64,000 nt of DNA, taken from positions 186,001 to 250,000 of the forward strand of contig JALQBC010000016.1 in assembly GCA_023375675.1 (NCBI GenBank). The letters run 5' to 3'. Of this stretch, positions 12,601-26,459 are shown piece by piece. Below the pieces are notes generated by a model, which was not told the origin of the DNA, searched no databases, and saw only the letters and a list, made by a program, of their open reading frames with translations. The translations under genes were made by a program, and so were the position numbers. Position 1 is the first letter of the stretch; each line of letters starts with the position of its first letter. The stretch comes from Cytospora piceicola. Its lineage: Eukaryota; Ascomycota; Sordariomycetes; Diaporthales; Cytosporaceae.

Positions 12601-14226
12601 GTAGTTAAAAAACGCTAATCGATAGTTTACGCTTATAGTTACGTATATTTCGGCTTTCGTTTTTATTAAAATAATAACTAAGTAGGCTTTCGCTTTAGTC
12701 GCGATTATAAATAAAGTCGTTATCGTTTAAACTATTATTAAAGTTATTACTAAAGTCTTTACCGCTACCGGCTATATAGTATATATAGTCTTTAACAGGT
12801 TATATATTATTTCTTCGAGTAACGTAACTATATTAACGAGAATTCTTAAAGTAAGCTGCCGGTTTATAAGTAGTATAGTAGAAATTAAAAAAATTACTTA
12901 ATAATATATAAAATAATAATACTTATAAACTTATCTTTTATTTACGTAGTCGAAACGCCTTAATGTTTTTTAATATAGAGATTATAACGTTAATACGACG
13001 TTTCTTTTTAAAACTGCTTAGTAAGTTTATTTATATTAAAATAATTTCCGGTTAGTTAAGTATATTAGTTTAAACAGCCTATAAAACTAGATCCCCTTTT
13101 TATAGTAGTATTATAAAAATAATTAAAGACGATATAATATATAAGCGGATAGTTTCAGTTATTAATTTAAATAAAGGTAAAACCTTTAAATTACTACGTT
13201 ATATACTTTCCGTCGTTTCTAATCGTCGTTCGAGGTTTTAAGTAGTCCTTTCGTTTTCTTTATCCGTTTTAACTATCGTTTCTCGGCTTTTTAATACTTT
13301 AGGTTCTCTTACTATATAAACTACCGGTTTAACTAAGGTATAAGCAGAAGGTTAGTATTTTAAAGGGAACGGAGTTTTTAAGGCGTTATAAATAATTACC
13401 TTTCGTTTACGTTTTGTTTAGCTTAAACTAAATATCGTTTTAAAAAGTAGCTTTTATTCGTTATAAAATAAGCTTTCGAACTTAAGTTTCCGTAAAGACT
13501 AATAGATCGGTTTACGTTCTTTTAGGTTATAAATATAGCTTAACTATCGTAGGTTATAAAAGTACCGGAATTTATAGTAAAACTCGATATTCTTATTAGA
13601 CTAGCTACGTATAACGATAAAGAAATAAACGTTATCGGGCTTTTATAGCTAACGACTAAGGTAGTATACCTTATAGATATATTCTATAAAACGCTTTCGA
13701 ATATAGTAAAGTTAGTTATTTTTATTTTAATTATTATAATAATATTTAAAGTAAAAGGTATAAAGCTGTTATTAGTTAGTATAGTTAGTCGAGTATTTTA
13801 AAAAGGTAAAATCGTAATTTATAATATAAAGTCGGTATTAAGTAAGGTATTCGGTAATAGCTGTTTTAATATAACGTAAAAGCTAGATATCTTTAATAAC
13901 CGTATAGTCTCGTAGTATCGTTAAGAATATATTCGGGAAGCGTATATCGAATACGTCGTTTAAACCCGATATAGCTATAATACGGAATTCCTATAGTAAA
14001 TAACCGGTAAGTTACAATAAACAGGTAATAATACCGGCTAAGTAAATAAAATAACGCTTTTACGCTTTTCGATTTTTTAAGATCCGGAGATTAAAATTAA
14101 TTACCCGCTAGCTACTATAGCAATAGTAACTCGATAACTATTATAGTATAATCCGATAAACCTAATTCGCAGTATTAAAAAGCTAGACGATACGTAATAA
14201 AGCGTATCTAAATTATAACTATTATT

Positions 14227-14465
14227 TAATAGCAACGGTACAGTATAGTAGTATATAATAAAGATAGATTCTCTTTCTTCTCTCTTTATATAACTAAATA
14301 CTCTTATAAACTATATACAGACCTACGAACCTACTATAAACTTACCTTAAGTTTACTATATAATTACCGTACGTTTAACCGTCCGAATTACCGGTAAATA
14401 TACGGTAAATTCGTAGGTGCGTTTACAGGTAGGTTCGCTACGAACCCACTGGTAGGTGTATAATA
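14227..14465 (-). repeat. A1 5' LTR
   Basis: A 239-bp copy matching 3646-4099 minus D. It is followed by AAACC at 14466-14470, the second half of the A1 target-site duplication. Confidence 0.92.
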
Positions 14466-14799
14466 AAACCTTTCTTTTATTATTAACGTTTTATAAAAAG
14501 AGACTTAAACGTATTAGAATTTTTAAGTTTACTATAATACGATTACGAAGTATATATTATCTAACGACTTAAGGTTAAGATTAATTAAAACTAAAAAAAA
14601 CCGGGGTAATATTCCGGTTTTTTTATTTTTTAAGTTTTAAACTAACTTAACTACTTAAAGGTTAACGAATAGTTACTATTAAAAAAGACTATAATATTTT
14701 TATAACGATATTATATTTAGATAAAATCGGTATATAGAATTAAAGGCTAAGATAACGTTAATTATTAAAAGAGAGATCTTAAAAAGCATTTCTTTCTTC

Positions 14800-16450
14800 G
14801 ATACTTAATAAGATAAAGTATAGAGATATCGATTTAAAAAGCCCGAGAAAAGATCGTTTAAAACGGTAGCTCGCTATAACTAATATAATAATCCGGCTTA
14901 CTTTATATACTAATCGGCCGAAAAAAGAGTTCGTATTATTATAGAGTTCTTTAAGTTTATCTTTATTAAGGATAATTATATCGCCTTTATAATATTTAAT
15001 AAAGAAACTATTTAAATAGTACTGCTTAACGTTCTTTTAAGATATCGTGTTTTAGAATGTAATCGTTAGCGTTTTTAGTTAACGTATATAACTTAGCTTA
15101 TATCCGAGCTTTTAGCAGTATATTTTAATATAAATCCTTAAAATAACGTTAAATTTATTTTCTATTAGTAAGTAAGCGATATATCCTATAGCTGTTTAGT
15201 CTGTATACTTAATATAATTACCCCGGTTAATAAATTCCTTATATTCTAAAATCCTTATTCGAAAGGTTTTTATAACTATAAAGCTATTATAGCTACTATT
15301 CTTAAAGTAAAAGCAGGTAGTATAAAAGGTTTCGAAAAGCCTAGTCGAAATAAAAGGACGTAAGCCGCTATTTTTAATTATATCTTAAAAAAAGTTTATA
15401 ATAACTCTTCGGATATTAGTGTTTTTTATTATAATAATTTATTAATTAATATCGATAATATAAGCTTTTTAGTAAAGTTAGTTATATTAAAGAAGATACT
15501 TTTACTTACCTTTAATATTATTAACTGCTTAGAAAATAAGCTGCTTTTTAATTAAGTTTAGATTTTAACTATTAGTGTTTAGCTTAAGCGGGTTATTCGG
15601 ATCTCTTACCTTAAGTTAAAAGTTACTAATCTAAATCTTCTTTTAAAGGTATTAGACGAAGTAACGTATTCCTATTAGTATAAAAAGGAATCTTAGTTCT
15701 TTTTTTTTTCGGAAATGTCTTTTTAAATTATAAAAGCTAAAAAGGTACTTATAAAGATTAGATTTAAAAATAAAGTACTAGTAAGATATACGAAAAGAAA
15801 GTTTTAAAAAGTATTATTTAACTAATCTTTTAACTATTTAGTTATTTATATTTAAAGCTTTAAAAAAGAAAGGTTTGTTTAAGACTATTTTTTATATATA
15901 GAAAGAAAGGACTATATTCCGGAAGGCGTAAGCTTAGCTTTTCGTATTTAAGTTAGTAAAGTCGATAAAGCTAATAATAAATAGCTTTTTACCTATAGCC
16001 GACGTAAAGGCGGCTATATTTTTAGTATACCGAAGGGAACTTATCTTTACTTAAGGTAAATTTATATATTAAAATTAATAAAGAAGATAATAGGTATATA
16101 TAAAAGAATTTTTTAAAAGGTAAGTAGGTAGATATATATAAGGTTTTAAAGGTAAACGTTAGTAATAAAAGGAAAAGAAGATAGAATCTCGTTACAATAA
16201 ATAAAGGTAAGGTTTTTATAGAGATTAAAGTTAACTAAACGGCCCTTTTTTAATATAAAAGTAGGTAGTCGGTAATAGAAAGCACGCTATTAAGAGAATT
16301 TACCTTAAGTAAATAAATTAAATAAGTAATTATATTACCTTTTAGTTTTTTATAAAAGTAAATACTTTCCGCCGGTAACTTAAAGAATAGTTTTATTTAT
16401 TATTTATCGTTTAAGTATAGTAAATTAAACGGAAACTTTTATTAGCTTAA
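14800..16450 (+). pseudogene. Possible antisense ORF within element C
   Basis: Plus-strand frame 1 over 15181-16080 has about 15 stops in 300 codons, all TAA or TAG, against roughly one per 9-10 codons in neighbouring frames. One stretch (15361-15552) is stop-free for more than 60 codons. It runs opposite to the RT and protease remnants of C, in the long segment between pol and the 3' LTR. The translation is Lys/Ile/Leu-rich after mutation and matches nothing I can name. It could be an accessory antisense ORF of C, or a separate insertion whose ends I cannot see. The frame weakens after about 16.1 kb, so both ends are approximate. Confidence 0.4.
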
Positions 16451-19400
16451 AACGTTCTTTCCTTCTTTATTATAATAAGAAAGTATACAGTTATAAGTAA
16501 ATTAGCCGAGCTACTTACTTCTACCTTTTACTTAAACTTAAACACTTTTATTTTCGATTTAATTTTTTCGATCTTTTTTTAACCTTAACTTTAAACTACT
16601 TTCTTTTTTAACCGACTTTTCTTTTCTTATACCTATTTTACTATCGTACTTCTCTTATATATTTAAAATATCCTTTTCCTTTACTAGTATTAACTGTTCT
16701 TTAAAAATATAAGTTTTTTTTAAGTAGCCTTTTTAAATTTATTCTTATACTTTTATTCGGCTTTATATTAAAAATAATACCGTTTAGTAACTCTTTATCT
16801 CTAAAAATCTTAAAAGTATAAAGAATAATTTTAATAATTTTAACGGAACTCGAAACGATATTTTTAGTTATATTACCTTTTTTAAGTATAAAAGTAAACT
16901 TAGTTAATACTATTACTAGTAAGTAATTAAAAACATTACTATATTTATTGCTTTTACCGACCGGCTTACTCTTTACTTTAATAACTTTATTAAAACTAAT
17001 AAACGTAACTATTAGCCTTTTATAGTTTATCTTATTAATAGACTTTTATTCGGAAGATATATTAAGCAGATTAAAACTCGGGCGGTAAAATAACAGACTA
17101 TAGTAATCGGATTTTTTAACTACCGAAATCGGAATACTTATAACTATTATATTAAAGTTTTCAGTACTTCTTATATAAAGTATAAAGATACGAATAAAGA
17201 TCCGGTTCGATTATATATTAACTATCTTTTTTTTTAGTGTTTTTCCTACCTTAATATCTATTTTAAGGCTTACGCTAATTATATTTTTAAAGTTACCGCT
17301 ATAAATTATAACTTTAACTAAGTAAGCCCGATTAACTAATTTAATAGTAAAGTATATAAAGTTATCCGATATAACTTAGCTATAGTTCGATTATCTTTTA
17401 TAAATTTTAAAAAGCGTAAAATTAAAAATAAAGTAATTATACTAGTTAATATTATCGAAAAAAAACAATCTTATTATAAGTAATAACTCGTTATATTAAC
17501 GGCTATCCGAAGAAAACCGGATTTATAAAGAAGATATAAGAATAGAGTTAATTATAAAGGTATAAATCTAACGGATAAACAGATAAATAAATTTTCGTAT
17601 AAAGGTAGATAAGAGTTTTAGTATCGGAATCGATACTTCTTTTCGGAAACTAAAAACTAAGACTATAAACGGCCTTCTCTTTTTTAACAGCTATACTTGT
17701 AATATAAAGCTACTTAAATAAATGTAATATAAATAAAATAAAAACTAAAATAAATAGAATAAAAATAAAAAAAAACTAAAAGTAATAAGAGAATAGTAGT
17801 AAAACGGAATACTAATAATAGAAAACTATATTTAAACATTTTTATAATAGATAAACAACGGTCTATAGATAGTAAGCGAATTAACTAAATATTTCTAAAT
17901 AGTAAAAATTAACAGAAAAAAGAATAAAATAGGAATTAGTAATATTAAAGAAGTAAAGGTTTATAATAGATATTTTATAAAAGAGATATAGGGAAATTAT
18001 TATCTTTAATTTAATATACTAAAATTGAAATAAACTAATTATTTTATTTAACTTTTCTTTACTCGGATATTTCTTTTACTATCGCTTAAGTTTAAAGTCG
18101 AGAATTAGAAATAGTTACTTTATCCGGATTATTAAAGTTGTTTAAATTATCTTCTTCCTTTATATCGGGAACTATAGAGATTAAAATCCTTAAAAAATTT
18201 TAGAATTAACTAAGGCTAAGTAAAGTAAGAATATTAAGTTTTAAAATTTAAAATATATCGGTTATAAGTACTTTATTTTAATAAACTTTTAAAGGTTTTT
18301 TAACGGCTTTATAGATAAAAGATAAAAAAACTAATAAAAGCTTATCGCTTAAAGAAAGAACTTATCTATTTTTACTTTAATCTTACGGTATCGGAATCTT
18401 TAGTTTTTAAAAACCTTAAGTATTTTAAATAAACTTTTTAATATTTTTAACAGAGAATATACCTTTAAAAAGAATCCTGTTAGTTATCCGAAGTCGATAA
18501 ATATACTTAAGTAAAACTTAATTAATAATAAATAGTCTTTTTTATCGGTAAGTAATTTTAACAGTTTTCGAATAAGACATTTTCCTTATATAGTTATAAA
18601 CTAAAACTATATTACCTTTTTAAAGCCGGCTTTTTTTAATTAAACCTCGAGAGTTTACTTTATTAGCTACCTTTTATCGGTATATTATTACCGTTTTAAT
18701 AGTAGTTTAAATATCTACTCTTTAGTTAGCTATAAATTAAATTCTCGTTTCGAAAGCTTTTTAACTACTTTAATTAGGCTTTTATAAAACGACCTTTTAT
18801 ATAAGAATCTCGGTTTTTAAAAGGATTAATAGTTTTTATTTAAAAATAAAGTAAAAAGGTATAAAACTATAAGAACGGCGGATTAAGATACGATTAGTAA
18901 AGATTATAATTTTAAAGTACTACCGCTATAATATCTGCCCGTCTGCTATTTTAGTTAAAGTATTAGTAATAAAGTAATATCTTCCTTTAATAATCCTTTA
19001 AGCTAAAGGATTATAAGGCGAAACCTAAACGAAAAGGATACTAAATTATTTAATAGTAGCCTTAAACTTTCTTTTATTTTTTAGTTTTCTATCGATATTA
19101 ATAAATAATAAATATCTGTAAATAAGAATAATATTCTTTTAAAAGAACTTCTTTATTGTTAATAAATCCGATTTCCTTATCGGTTTAGTAATTATATATT
19201 CTGTTAAATTATATTAGGCTTTAGCGAGAAATTAGTAGCTTTAATTATTAGGTATATATTAAATATTAACTTTAATCTTTTCGAATAACTATCCGGGGAC
19301 TATAAGATAAATACTTTCGTTTTAAAGTTTCGGATTATATTTATTATACTTAAGATAAATTTAAACAGCTTCGGTAACGTTTAACTAAAGCTGTCTTTAA

Positions 19401-20379
19401 AAATATAGTCCTTTAAGCCTAGCGAACGTTATATTACGGCTTTTATATCCGAATTTCTTATAATAATCCCGGAGGATTTTCCGTTAAAGGTCGGGATTAT
19501 TAATAATACGTCGGCGTAAAAGCTTTTTTTTCTCCTGTCTTTAAAAGGTATAATTAATTACTTAATATTTTAACACTTTATTTTTAAATCGTTTAGCGGT
19601 TTATCTCTATATCCTTTAAAGAATAATACCGGTAGTAAGAAACCTTATATATTATAAAGATTTATTAGACTAAATTAACTTCGGGTTTAAGATTTTTTTT
19701 ATTAGTATTATATTAATTTAAGTATCGTATTAGTTATTAAAGTCTTTTTCCGGATTTTCGGTTAAAGCCTTAAAAATTAATAGTCGAGAAAGTATATCGG
19801 CGATAAGATTCTTTATCTTAAGAATATACTTAATAGTAAAGTCGAAGATTTTAATAATAGCGATCTAACGACTTACTAAAGCGTTTAAAATATTCGATAT
19901 CCTTTTATTAATTTAATTAATAAAAACTTATATATTTATCTTTAAAATAAAATAACATTTAAAGAGATATTAATAAAGTCGTTGAAAAACGTAAAAGGCT
20001 ACCCGATACTTTCTTTTCGTAATATTATACTTTTACTTAGCTTAAGTCTAAAAACTACTTTTAAAGTAAGCTAGTTTCCGGTATCCTTCGATCTCTTATA
20101 TTAAAACGGCTTTTTATTTAACTAAACTAATATCGATTATTAAAATAATAGCTTTAATACCGGGTAAGTAATTAATCTTAATAATAACTAGTTTATTAAC
20201 TAGCGTGTTAATTAACTTTTTTATAGCGATTTGTTAAGCTTCCTTTTATCGGAATAAGGTATTTTTCTTTATTAAGTTATAAAGTAATCGAGCGATAATA
20301 ACGAAGTTTTAAATCTAATAGTTATAGTAAACGACTATTTTTAAAAATAATCGGAGGTTTTTAAAATTATTATAAACCG
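16451..20379 (-). pseudogene. C pol downstream part (RNase H / integrase expected), heavily decayed
   Basis: This AT-rich part of C lies between the antisense open stretch and the RT core. Minus-strand frames around 19300-19600 are moderately open (about 7 stops in 130 codons), consistent with continuing pol, but I could not identify the RNase H acidic residues or the integrase zinc finger. Assignment is by position only. No terminal repeats of another element are visible in it. Confidence 0.3.
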
Positions 20380-20790
20380 TTTAACTTTTAATTTTTTAAA
20401 TCTTTTTTAGTTAAAGAAAACGCCCGATCGATCTATATATATAACCGATAATATTTACCCGCCTTCGATATTATTTAGATTTAATACTCGAAATCGTTAC
20501 TTTTATAAGCTTAGTATTAAAAAAGACTTAATTAAGGTTATAAATATATTCTGTAATATAGCGGCGGATATCCGGGAGCTTTTTTAATATCTTATCCGAG
20601 TAAGTTAACTTTAAACCTTTAACGGCAATATTATTAAAGAAAGCTTAATAAATATAAGAAATTAAGTCGTATAATAATCGGACTATAATCTTTATAAATT
20701 AAGTAATAAAGTTTATCGCTTTTATCGGTAAAGTATATATCCGAAAAAAACTTAAAAAAGTAGTAAAAGTTATTATATTTTAACTATTCG
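20380..20790 (-). pseudogene. C reverse transcriptase remnant
   Basis: The minus strand from about 20760 to 20400 reads a block with few stops. The catalytic position (20645-20610) reads Phe-Phe-Asn-Asn-Ile-Ala-Val-Lys-Gly, a mutated form of a Tyr/Phe-x-Asp-Asp motif followed by the Val-Lys-Gly signature of one fungal Gypsy RT lineage. It is followed by Arg-Arg-Tyr-Ile and later a Ile-Ile-Gly-Tyr block, as in that lineage. Both catalytic Asp codons have become Asn (G to A). The A and B elements carry the more common Ile-Asp-Asp-Ile-Ile form, so C is a separate lineage. Confidence 0.6.
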
Positions 20791-21789
20791 GATAAAGCTT
20801 AACTTAATCGTACTTAAAAAAAAAGTCGAAAAAAAAATAAAATCTTATATATCGTAAACTCTTTAAAGAATTAATTAGCCGCTAACGGTATAAAAACGTC
20901 TTTAATTATAAACGTATTATACTTTTAAACGTTATTAATAAAATAGAAGCTACTATCTTTCTTTTAAACTAAAAATTGACGATTACGGTATAAACTATAA
21001 CTATTTTCGATAATCTGTTTTCTTAAACGTTTTTTAAACAGCTTTAAAGTTTTCGACTTAAAAGTATAAAAGATCGGGATATTCTTTAACTAAAAGACGT
21101 TATAAGGAACGGTTCGAATAACTTAAAAAAGAGTAACTTTTTCGATAATTTTTTTAATTTTAAACTAATTTTATATTAAACTCTTTTACCGGTTAATTAA
21201 TATATATTAAAATATCTTTACTTTAGTTAGATTAAGATTATTATAACTAGTCTTTAATATTTTCTTTTACCTCTTTTCCGTTAATCGGCTTTTAAGCTTA
21301 ATATCCGAAAACTTCAGCTAAATCTAAAAGTTATATTTACTAAATAGTAACTTAGCTTAATTAGCTTTAACCGTTTCGACTTTTTTTACTTTTTATATCG
21401 GATCTTTTTTTAAAATAAAGCTATCCGGTTTTAAATTATTAACCGGTTTAACTTTAAAAATAACTTTTTTATAAAAAGTATTAACTATCTTTACTATTTC
21501 TTTAATAGCTTAACACGTTTACTTTTAAAAAAAAAGTAGGTTAAAACCTTTTTTTTATAGTTTCTTAGTTTATCGTTTATACTAACTATAAAAGTAATAA
21601 TAGTTTTCCTTTTATTAGATAAAAAGATATATATTCGTAAGTTCTATTTTAACTACTTTAAATACTACTAAAACGAATATAGGTATATCTTTATCGGATA
21701 AGGAAAAAATAGGAATATTACTTAGTTCGAGTTAGTCGGAAACTTAAGTAAGGACGTTTTTATTATTAATAGTACTATACCTTTCGGAA

Positions 21790-22000
21790 GTACGATTATT
21801 AAGCTTTAGTTTTTTCTAAGTTTACTTTCCGAATAAGAGTTAACTTAAATAAAAGTTTTAAGCTTACCTCTTACTATAATAATTAGTTTAATATTATTAA
21901 AACGAAAATTAGTTTTAAGTAAGTTATCGGGTAAATATTTAAAAGTAAGCTTCGTTTAAAAGATAAATAGTATCCCGAAGAGAATATTATAGTTTATTTT
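21790..22000 (-). pseudogene. C protease-like region
   Basis: The minus strand around 21995-21800 reads Ile-Leu-Phe-Gly-Ile-Leu-Phe-Ile followed by a Thr-Lys-Leu-Thr-Phe block, with about 3 stops in 65 codons. This resembles the C-terminal Ile-Leu-Gly-x-Pro-Phe motif of retroelement aspartic proteases and lies upstream of RT, as expected. The active-site Asp-Thr-Gly was not located. 22001-25651 would be gag and leader; I see no zinc knuckle there. Confidence 0.35.
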
Positions 22001-25000
22001 TATAATTCGGTCTTTTACTATATAAAAAACGACTTACTTATAATAACCTCCGATTTAAACCGGGGTTTTAAAAACGTTTAAAAGGTTAATCTTTCTTTTA
22101 TTATATATTCGAAAACCGATATCGGTTTAAATAACTAAAAGTTTATACTTATTGTAAATATTTACTTTTAAAAGATTAAATTCGATTCCGGTATCGAGTA
22201 TCGATAGCTAAATATTACTATTTTTAAATCCGATTTAGATAATAAAGTAATAAACTAGAGCAATACTTTTTTAAAGTCTTTCGGTATAAGTATTTATATT
22301 AATAACTCTTTAGCGAAGATATACTTTAATTATATTAATTCGAGTATTAAAAGCTTTTTAATTTTTAAAGAAAAACTTAATTAAGTTAAGACCGAACTAA
22401 TTTTATTGTAAAAACTTATCTTTTTATCGAATTACTATTACGTTTAAAGCTTCGGGTTAATTGTTTATTCTGTTATTCGAGTTTTAGCTTTTTTTATAAT
22501 TAAAATAAATAATCTTTATTCTATTATTTTAAAGCATTTAAATATAATAGATAATACTGTTTTTAAAATTAAGGCGTATTTAAAAGATCTTATCTTAAGT
22601 ATATCTTTTAAAAGTATAAAAGAACCGATTAACTAATATTTTTCTAAAGTCTAAGATAACGTTTCGTACTTCTGTTTATAGGTTCTCCTTTAAAGACGGC
22701 TAATTAATATTGTTCTCTTTAGCCTTCTTTTTAGCTTAGTTTTTAAATATCGGAATACTTTAAGTAGTAGTCTTTAAGACTTTATCTTCGACTTAAGTAG
22801 TCTTTTACCTTTTAATAACGTTATTATTAACTTAAACTTAATTATTAGCGTTAAGAACTTTTCTTTACTTCTCGATATTAAAAATCGTTATTAGAAAGGC
22901 GGTAATAGTTAGCTTTTTAAGCGGTATATATCCGGAAGATATATCTAGAATACTATTTTAATTAATAACCGTTTAAATCGACCTGATATTCGTATTATCG
23001 TTATTAAAGTTATTTATAGGATTATAAAGTAACTTACCGATAACGTGCTTAAAATTACCTCGGAATCGGGGTTTATACTTAACTAAGATTTTATACCTTT
23101 TAACCGTAGGTATTTAGTTTTAATTATCTTAAGCTCGAAGTTCTAAAGTTATTAAAACGATTTAAAGAGCTTCTACTCTTTTCTTATTACGATACTAACT
23201 AATTAAATCTGCCCGGACTAGCTTTCTTTTACCTTTAAAGACCTCGTCTCTTATTCTAATTACTTAAAGTATTCGTTTTAGATCTAGATAAAAAAGAATA
23301 CCTTCCTTTTTTAGTTTTTTAAACGAAGGGTATCGATTAACGTTATAGTTATTCTGTTTATACCTATAGCAGAGTTTCTTAGTCTTATCTTTCTTAAACT
23401 AGTTAACCTTTATTTTATAATAATAAACGTAAACAGTAAAGTTTTATTTATTAATATATTCTCTATTAGCTACGTATTTAATAATATTATTAAAGTTAGT
23501 TAAAAAGGTAGGATTTTAAATTTAATCTTTTAGTAAAATACTTTTAAGTAACTAGCGATAATTATATAATTAGGCCTTAACCTTTTTGTATACTTAGTTT
23601 CGGATATCGTTAATATTTTATTAAAAACGGGAGTTTTTTTAACTAATTTCCTTTTAAAGGTTTATATTATTAATCTTTAAGTTATTTAGTTATTTAAGAA
23701 GATTTTTATATTAATCGTCGGATATAACTAAAGGACTAATATTAGTTTATAGGTTTAGGTTTTATTTATTAAAGATCTTAAAGACTACGGCTTAAATATA
23801 GAATTAAATAGCTTTATTTTAAGGAGCAAGATCTTTAAAAAGGAAAGCCGGCGTAAGATCCGGTTAATAAGTTTATAGAGTTATTACCGAGAGGATAAGA
23901 TTTTATCCCTTCCGGTTATTATAGATATTATATCCGGATATCTTTTTATTACGCTTTTTTTTATATTAGACGATTAAATAAAGCTTTAAAAGATTATTTA
24001 TTAAGTAGGGTTAAAACTAGCCTTTTAAAGAATTTTCTGTAATCTTAAGTTCGGTATATAACCTTTTAATTTAAAAAGTAAAGAGTTTATCTTAAAACTC
24101 TATTTAAGTTTAATAATTTTGCTTCCCGGCCTTTATAAAGAGTTAATTATATTTTAAGATAGCGAAGCGAAGTAACTTTAAAAAGTTAATAATATAAGTA
24201 GAGATAAAAGCTCTTTTTTTTTAATCTAGGGTATAAAGCTATTAACGATCGTAACGTTTATACGCCTGTTTTAATCGTTTTTCTTAATTAGCCTAAGTCT
24301 AAACGCTCGATATTTATATCGTAAAGTCTGTTACTATCTCCGGTCTTATAACTATCGTCTTTAAGATCTTTAAAGTATATTAATTAAAAATCTTTAGAAT
24401 CGAACGAATAATATTATAACGTTTAAGATAATCGGTAATATTAATATCGTCGAAGGGTTTAAGACTAAAGGCTTAAATCCTTTCGACCGGTAGGATACTA
24501 ATAAACAGGCTTAAGTATTATATTAGTAAGGGAGCTAAAGGGGGATACGCTAGTGTTTAAAGTTAATTAAAAGGTATAGAGGTTTCGTTAGTCTCTTTTT
24601 TCGAAGGAGTAGAAGAGGTTAGTTAATCTTTCGTCGATATCTTCTTTTTCTATCTTTTATTCGGACGATTTAGTTTCTTTTATCCTTTTCCTTTTAACGT
24701 TCTTTTCGGTTTATCTTTAATCTTTATCTCTTCGTTAGTCGTTTAATTAAACCTGTCGATACGGTTAACTTTACTATATAATATTAAATTATTATTTAAG
24801 ACGGATAAAGGTGTTTAATATACTACGACTATAAACTTAAAAGAAAAAGATAAAATAAAAGAATATATTAAACCTCTCTTTTCGTCGGTAAAGTACTAAA
24901 TAAAACCCGGGGATATTTAATTAATCTTAAGTTTACCGGAAAGGGTATTTAATATAGGTCCGGGATAATAGTAATAAAGATAGATAAACGCTAGTTACTT

Positions 25001-25651
25001 TAATACTTATTAGAATAAGAAAAACACTTTAAATAAGATATTTTAAAAAGTAGAATATAAAACAGATTTAATTAATACTATTACTAAACGGTATAACTAT
25101 CGCGATAATCCTTTTCTTTTTTAAGCTTTTTAGAAAACCTGTTTTTCTTATTAGTTAACCGTTTAGCTATTCGTATATAATATTTTCTAAGTCTTTAAAA
25201 GAGGAAATAGCTTAAAACTTAGATTTTTAATTTAATTAGTACGATACCGGTAAACTATAAGGTTATATTCGACCGTAGGGATTCGTTTCCCTTCTGTATT
25301 TCTTCGTTTTAAATAAATATTCGGTTTAATAATAGGTAAAAAGACCCCTTTTTTCGTAGGCTTATCTTTATAACGTCGTCGATCTATCGTATATTATAAT
25401 AAAAGTAGAATTAATCGGTAAAATTCGGTATTAAACGTTATAGCTCGAATATTTACCTTGCTTCCTTTAGTCTATACCTTTAATATCTAACGGTTATAAA
25501 CCTCGGTTTTAGTAAGTCTTATACTTAAACGGCTTAAAAGTATATAGTTTTAAACGTCGATATATTCTTTAAAACATCTTTAATTTAATTAAATTAAAGA
25601 ATTTAAAGAAGCCGAAAAAACCTATATTCGATTTATAAGGCAGACATTAAA

Positions 25652-25954
25652 TATCGTAGAGGCAAATAACCTTTATAAAGAACTAAAAGCTACCGGCCTT
25701 GCTATATTAAGGTTAATTAAGAGTAAGCCCGAAGGCCTATACTCTTAAACGACCGTCGGCTATAAAAATAAAGGCGGAAAGACGAAAGGGATAATATTTA
25801 AGTCTGATTACGTCGGGATAAGTATAGGTAGTAAAACTTTGTTATATATTGTTCTTATTTAAGTAAAAAGAGTAATTAAAACAAGTACTCGAGATACTTT
25901 TTAAAAGATACTAACGTAGGGTTAGTAGGTCTAGTACTACTAGCTACCGCGTCA
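25652..25954 (-). repeat. C 5' LTR
   Basis: A 303-bp copy equal in length to 2955-3257. Its first bases read TATCGTAGAGGC where the partner has TGTCGCAGAGGC, two CpA/TpG-type changes. It ends GCGTCA and is followed by GTAA of the F1 array. Confidence 0.9.
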
Positions 25955-26214
25955 GTAAGTAAATAAGTTAGTATGTAAGTAAGTAAGTAGGTTAGTTAGT
26001 AAGTTACTTAGTAAGTTACTTAATAAGTTAACTATTAAATTAGCTAGTAAGTAAATAAATAAATAAGTAAGTAAGTAAGTAGGTAAGTAAGTTAGTTAGT
26101 AGGTTAACTAATAAAGTAGTTAGTAAGTTAGCTAGTTAATTATTAAATAAGTTAGTATATAAGTTAGTAAGTAAATAAGTAAGTAAGTAAGTAAGTAAGT
26201 AGGTAACTATATAG

Positions 26215-26249
<35 letters not shown>

Positions 26250-26419
26250 GGTAAGTTAGCTAGTAAGGTAGTTAGTAAGTTAGTTAGTAACTTAGCTGCT
26301 AAGTAAATTCACTAATAAGTAAGTTAGCTAGTAAGTAAATTCACTAATAAGTAAGTTAGCTAGTAAGTTAGCTAGTAAATTAGCTAGTAAAGTAGCTAGT
26401 AACTTAGTTATATAATTAT

Positions 26420-26459
<40 letters not shown>

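Larger units (their letters stand above)
3646..14465 (-). mobile_element. A1: Ty3/Gypsy retrotransposon nested in C
   Basis: A1 is complete. The left LTR is 3646-4099 (239 bp once the D insertion is removed) and the right LTR is 14227-14465 (239 bp). A perfect 5-bp duplication AAACC flanks it (3641-3645 and 14466-14470). On the coding (minus) strand a G-rich purine tract (GGGGGTAAT, plus-strand 4100-4108) precedes the 3' LTR. The full element is about 10.6 kb. The RT core is at 9440-9640, gag-side sequence occupies roughly 10.5-14.2 kb, and an extra ORF region lies between pol and the 3' LTR (about 4.66-6.7 kb). All frames are broken by TAA/TAG. It shares family with A2, which supplies an independent alignment. 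Confidence 0.9.
2955..25954 (-). mobile_element. C: large Ty3/Gypsy LTR retrotransposon, RIP-mutated
   Basis: Two 303-bp direct repeats (2955-3257 and 25652-25954) with TG...CA-type ends flank about 11.5 kb of element DNA after the nested A1 is removed. GTAA occurs at both outer edges, a 4-bp duplication that cannot be anchored exactly because the target is itself a GTAA array. A purine tract (AAAGGAGGCT on the minus strand, 3267-3258) adjoins the left LTR, so the coding strand is minus with the 5' LTR on the right. RT (near 20.6 kb) and protease-like (near 21.9 kb) remnants on the minus strand agree. Roughly 12.1 kb without A1 is long for a fungal Gypsy element. The surplus lies downstream of pol and includes a plus-strand open stretch. 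Confidence 0.8.

Noticed and set aside
14593..14624. Palindrome AAAACCGG...CCGGTTTT with T run, like a bacterial terminator
   Set aside because: The context is a fungal retroelement interior; this is an AT-rich palindrome with no transcription unit.
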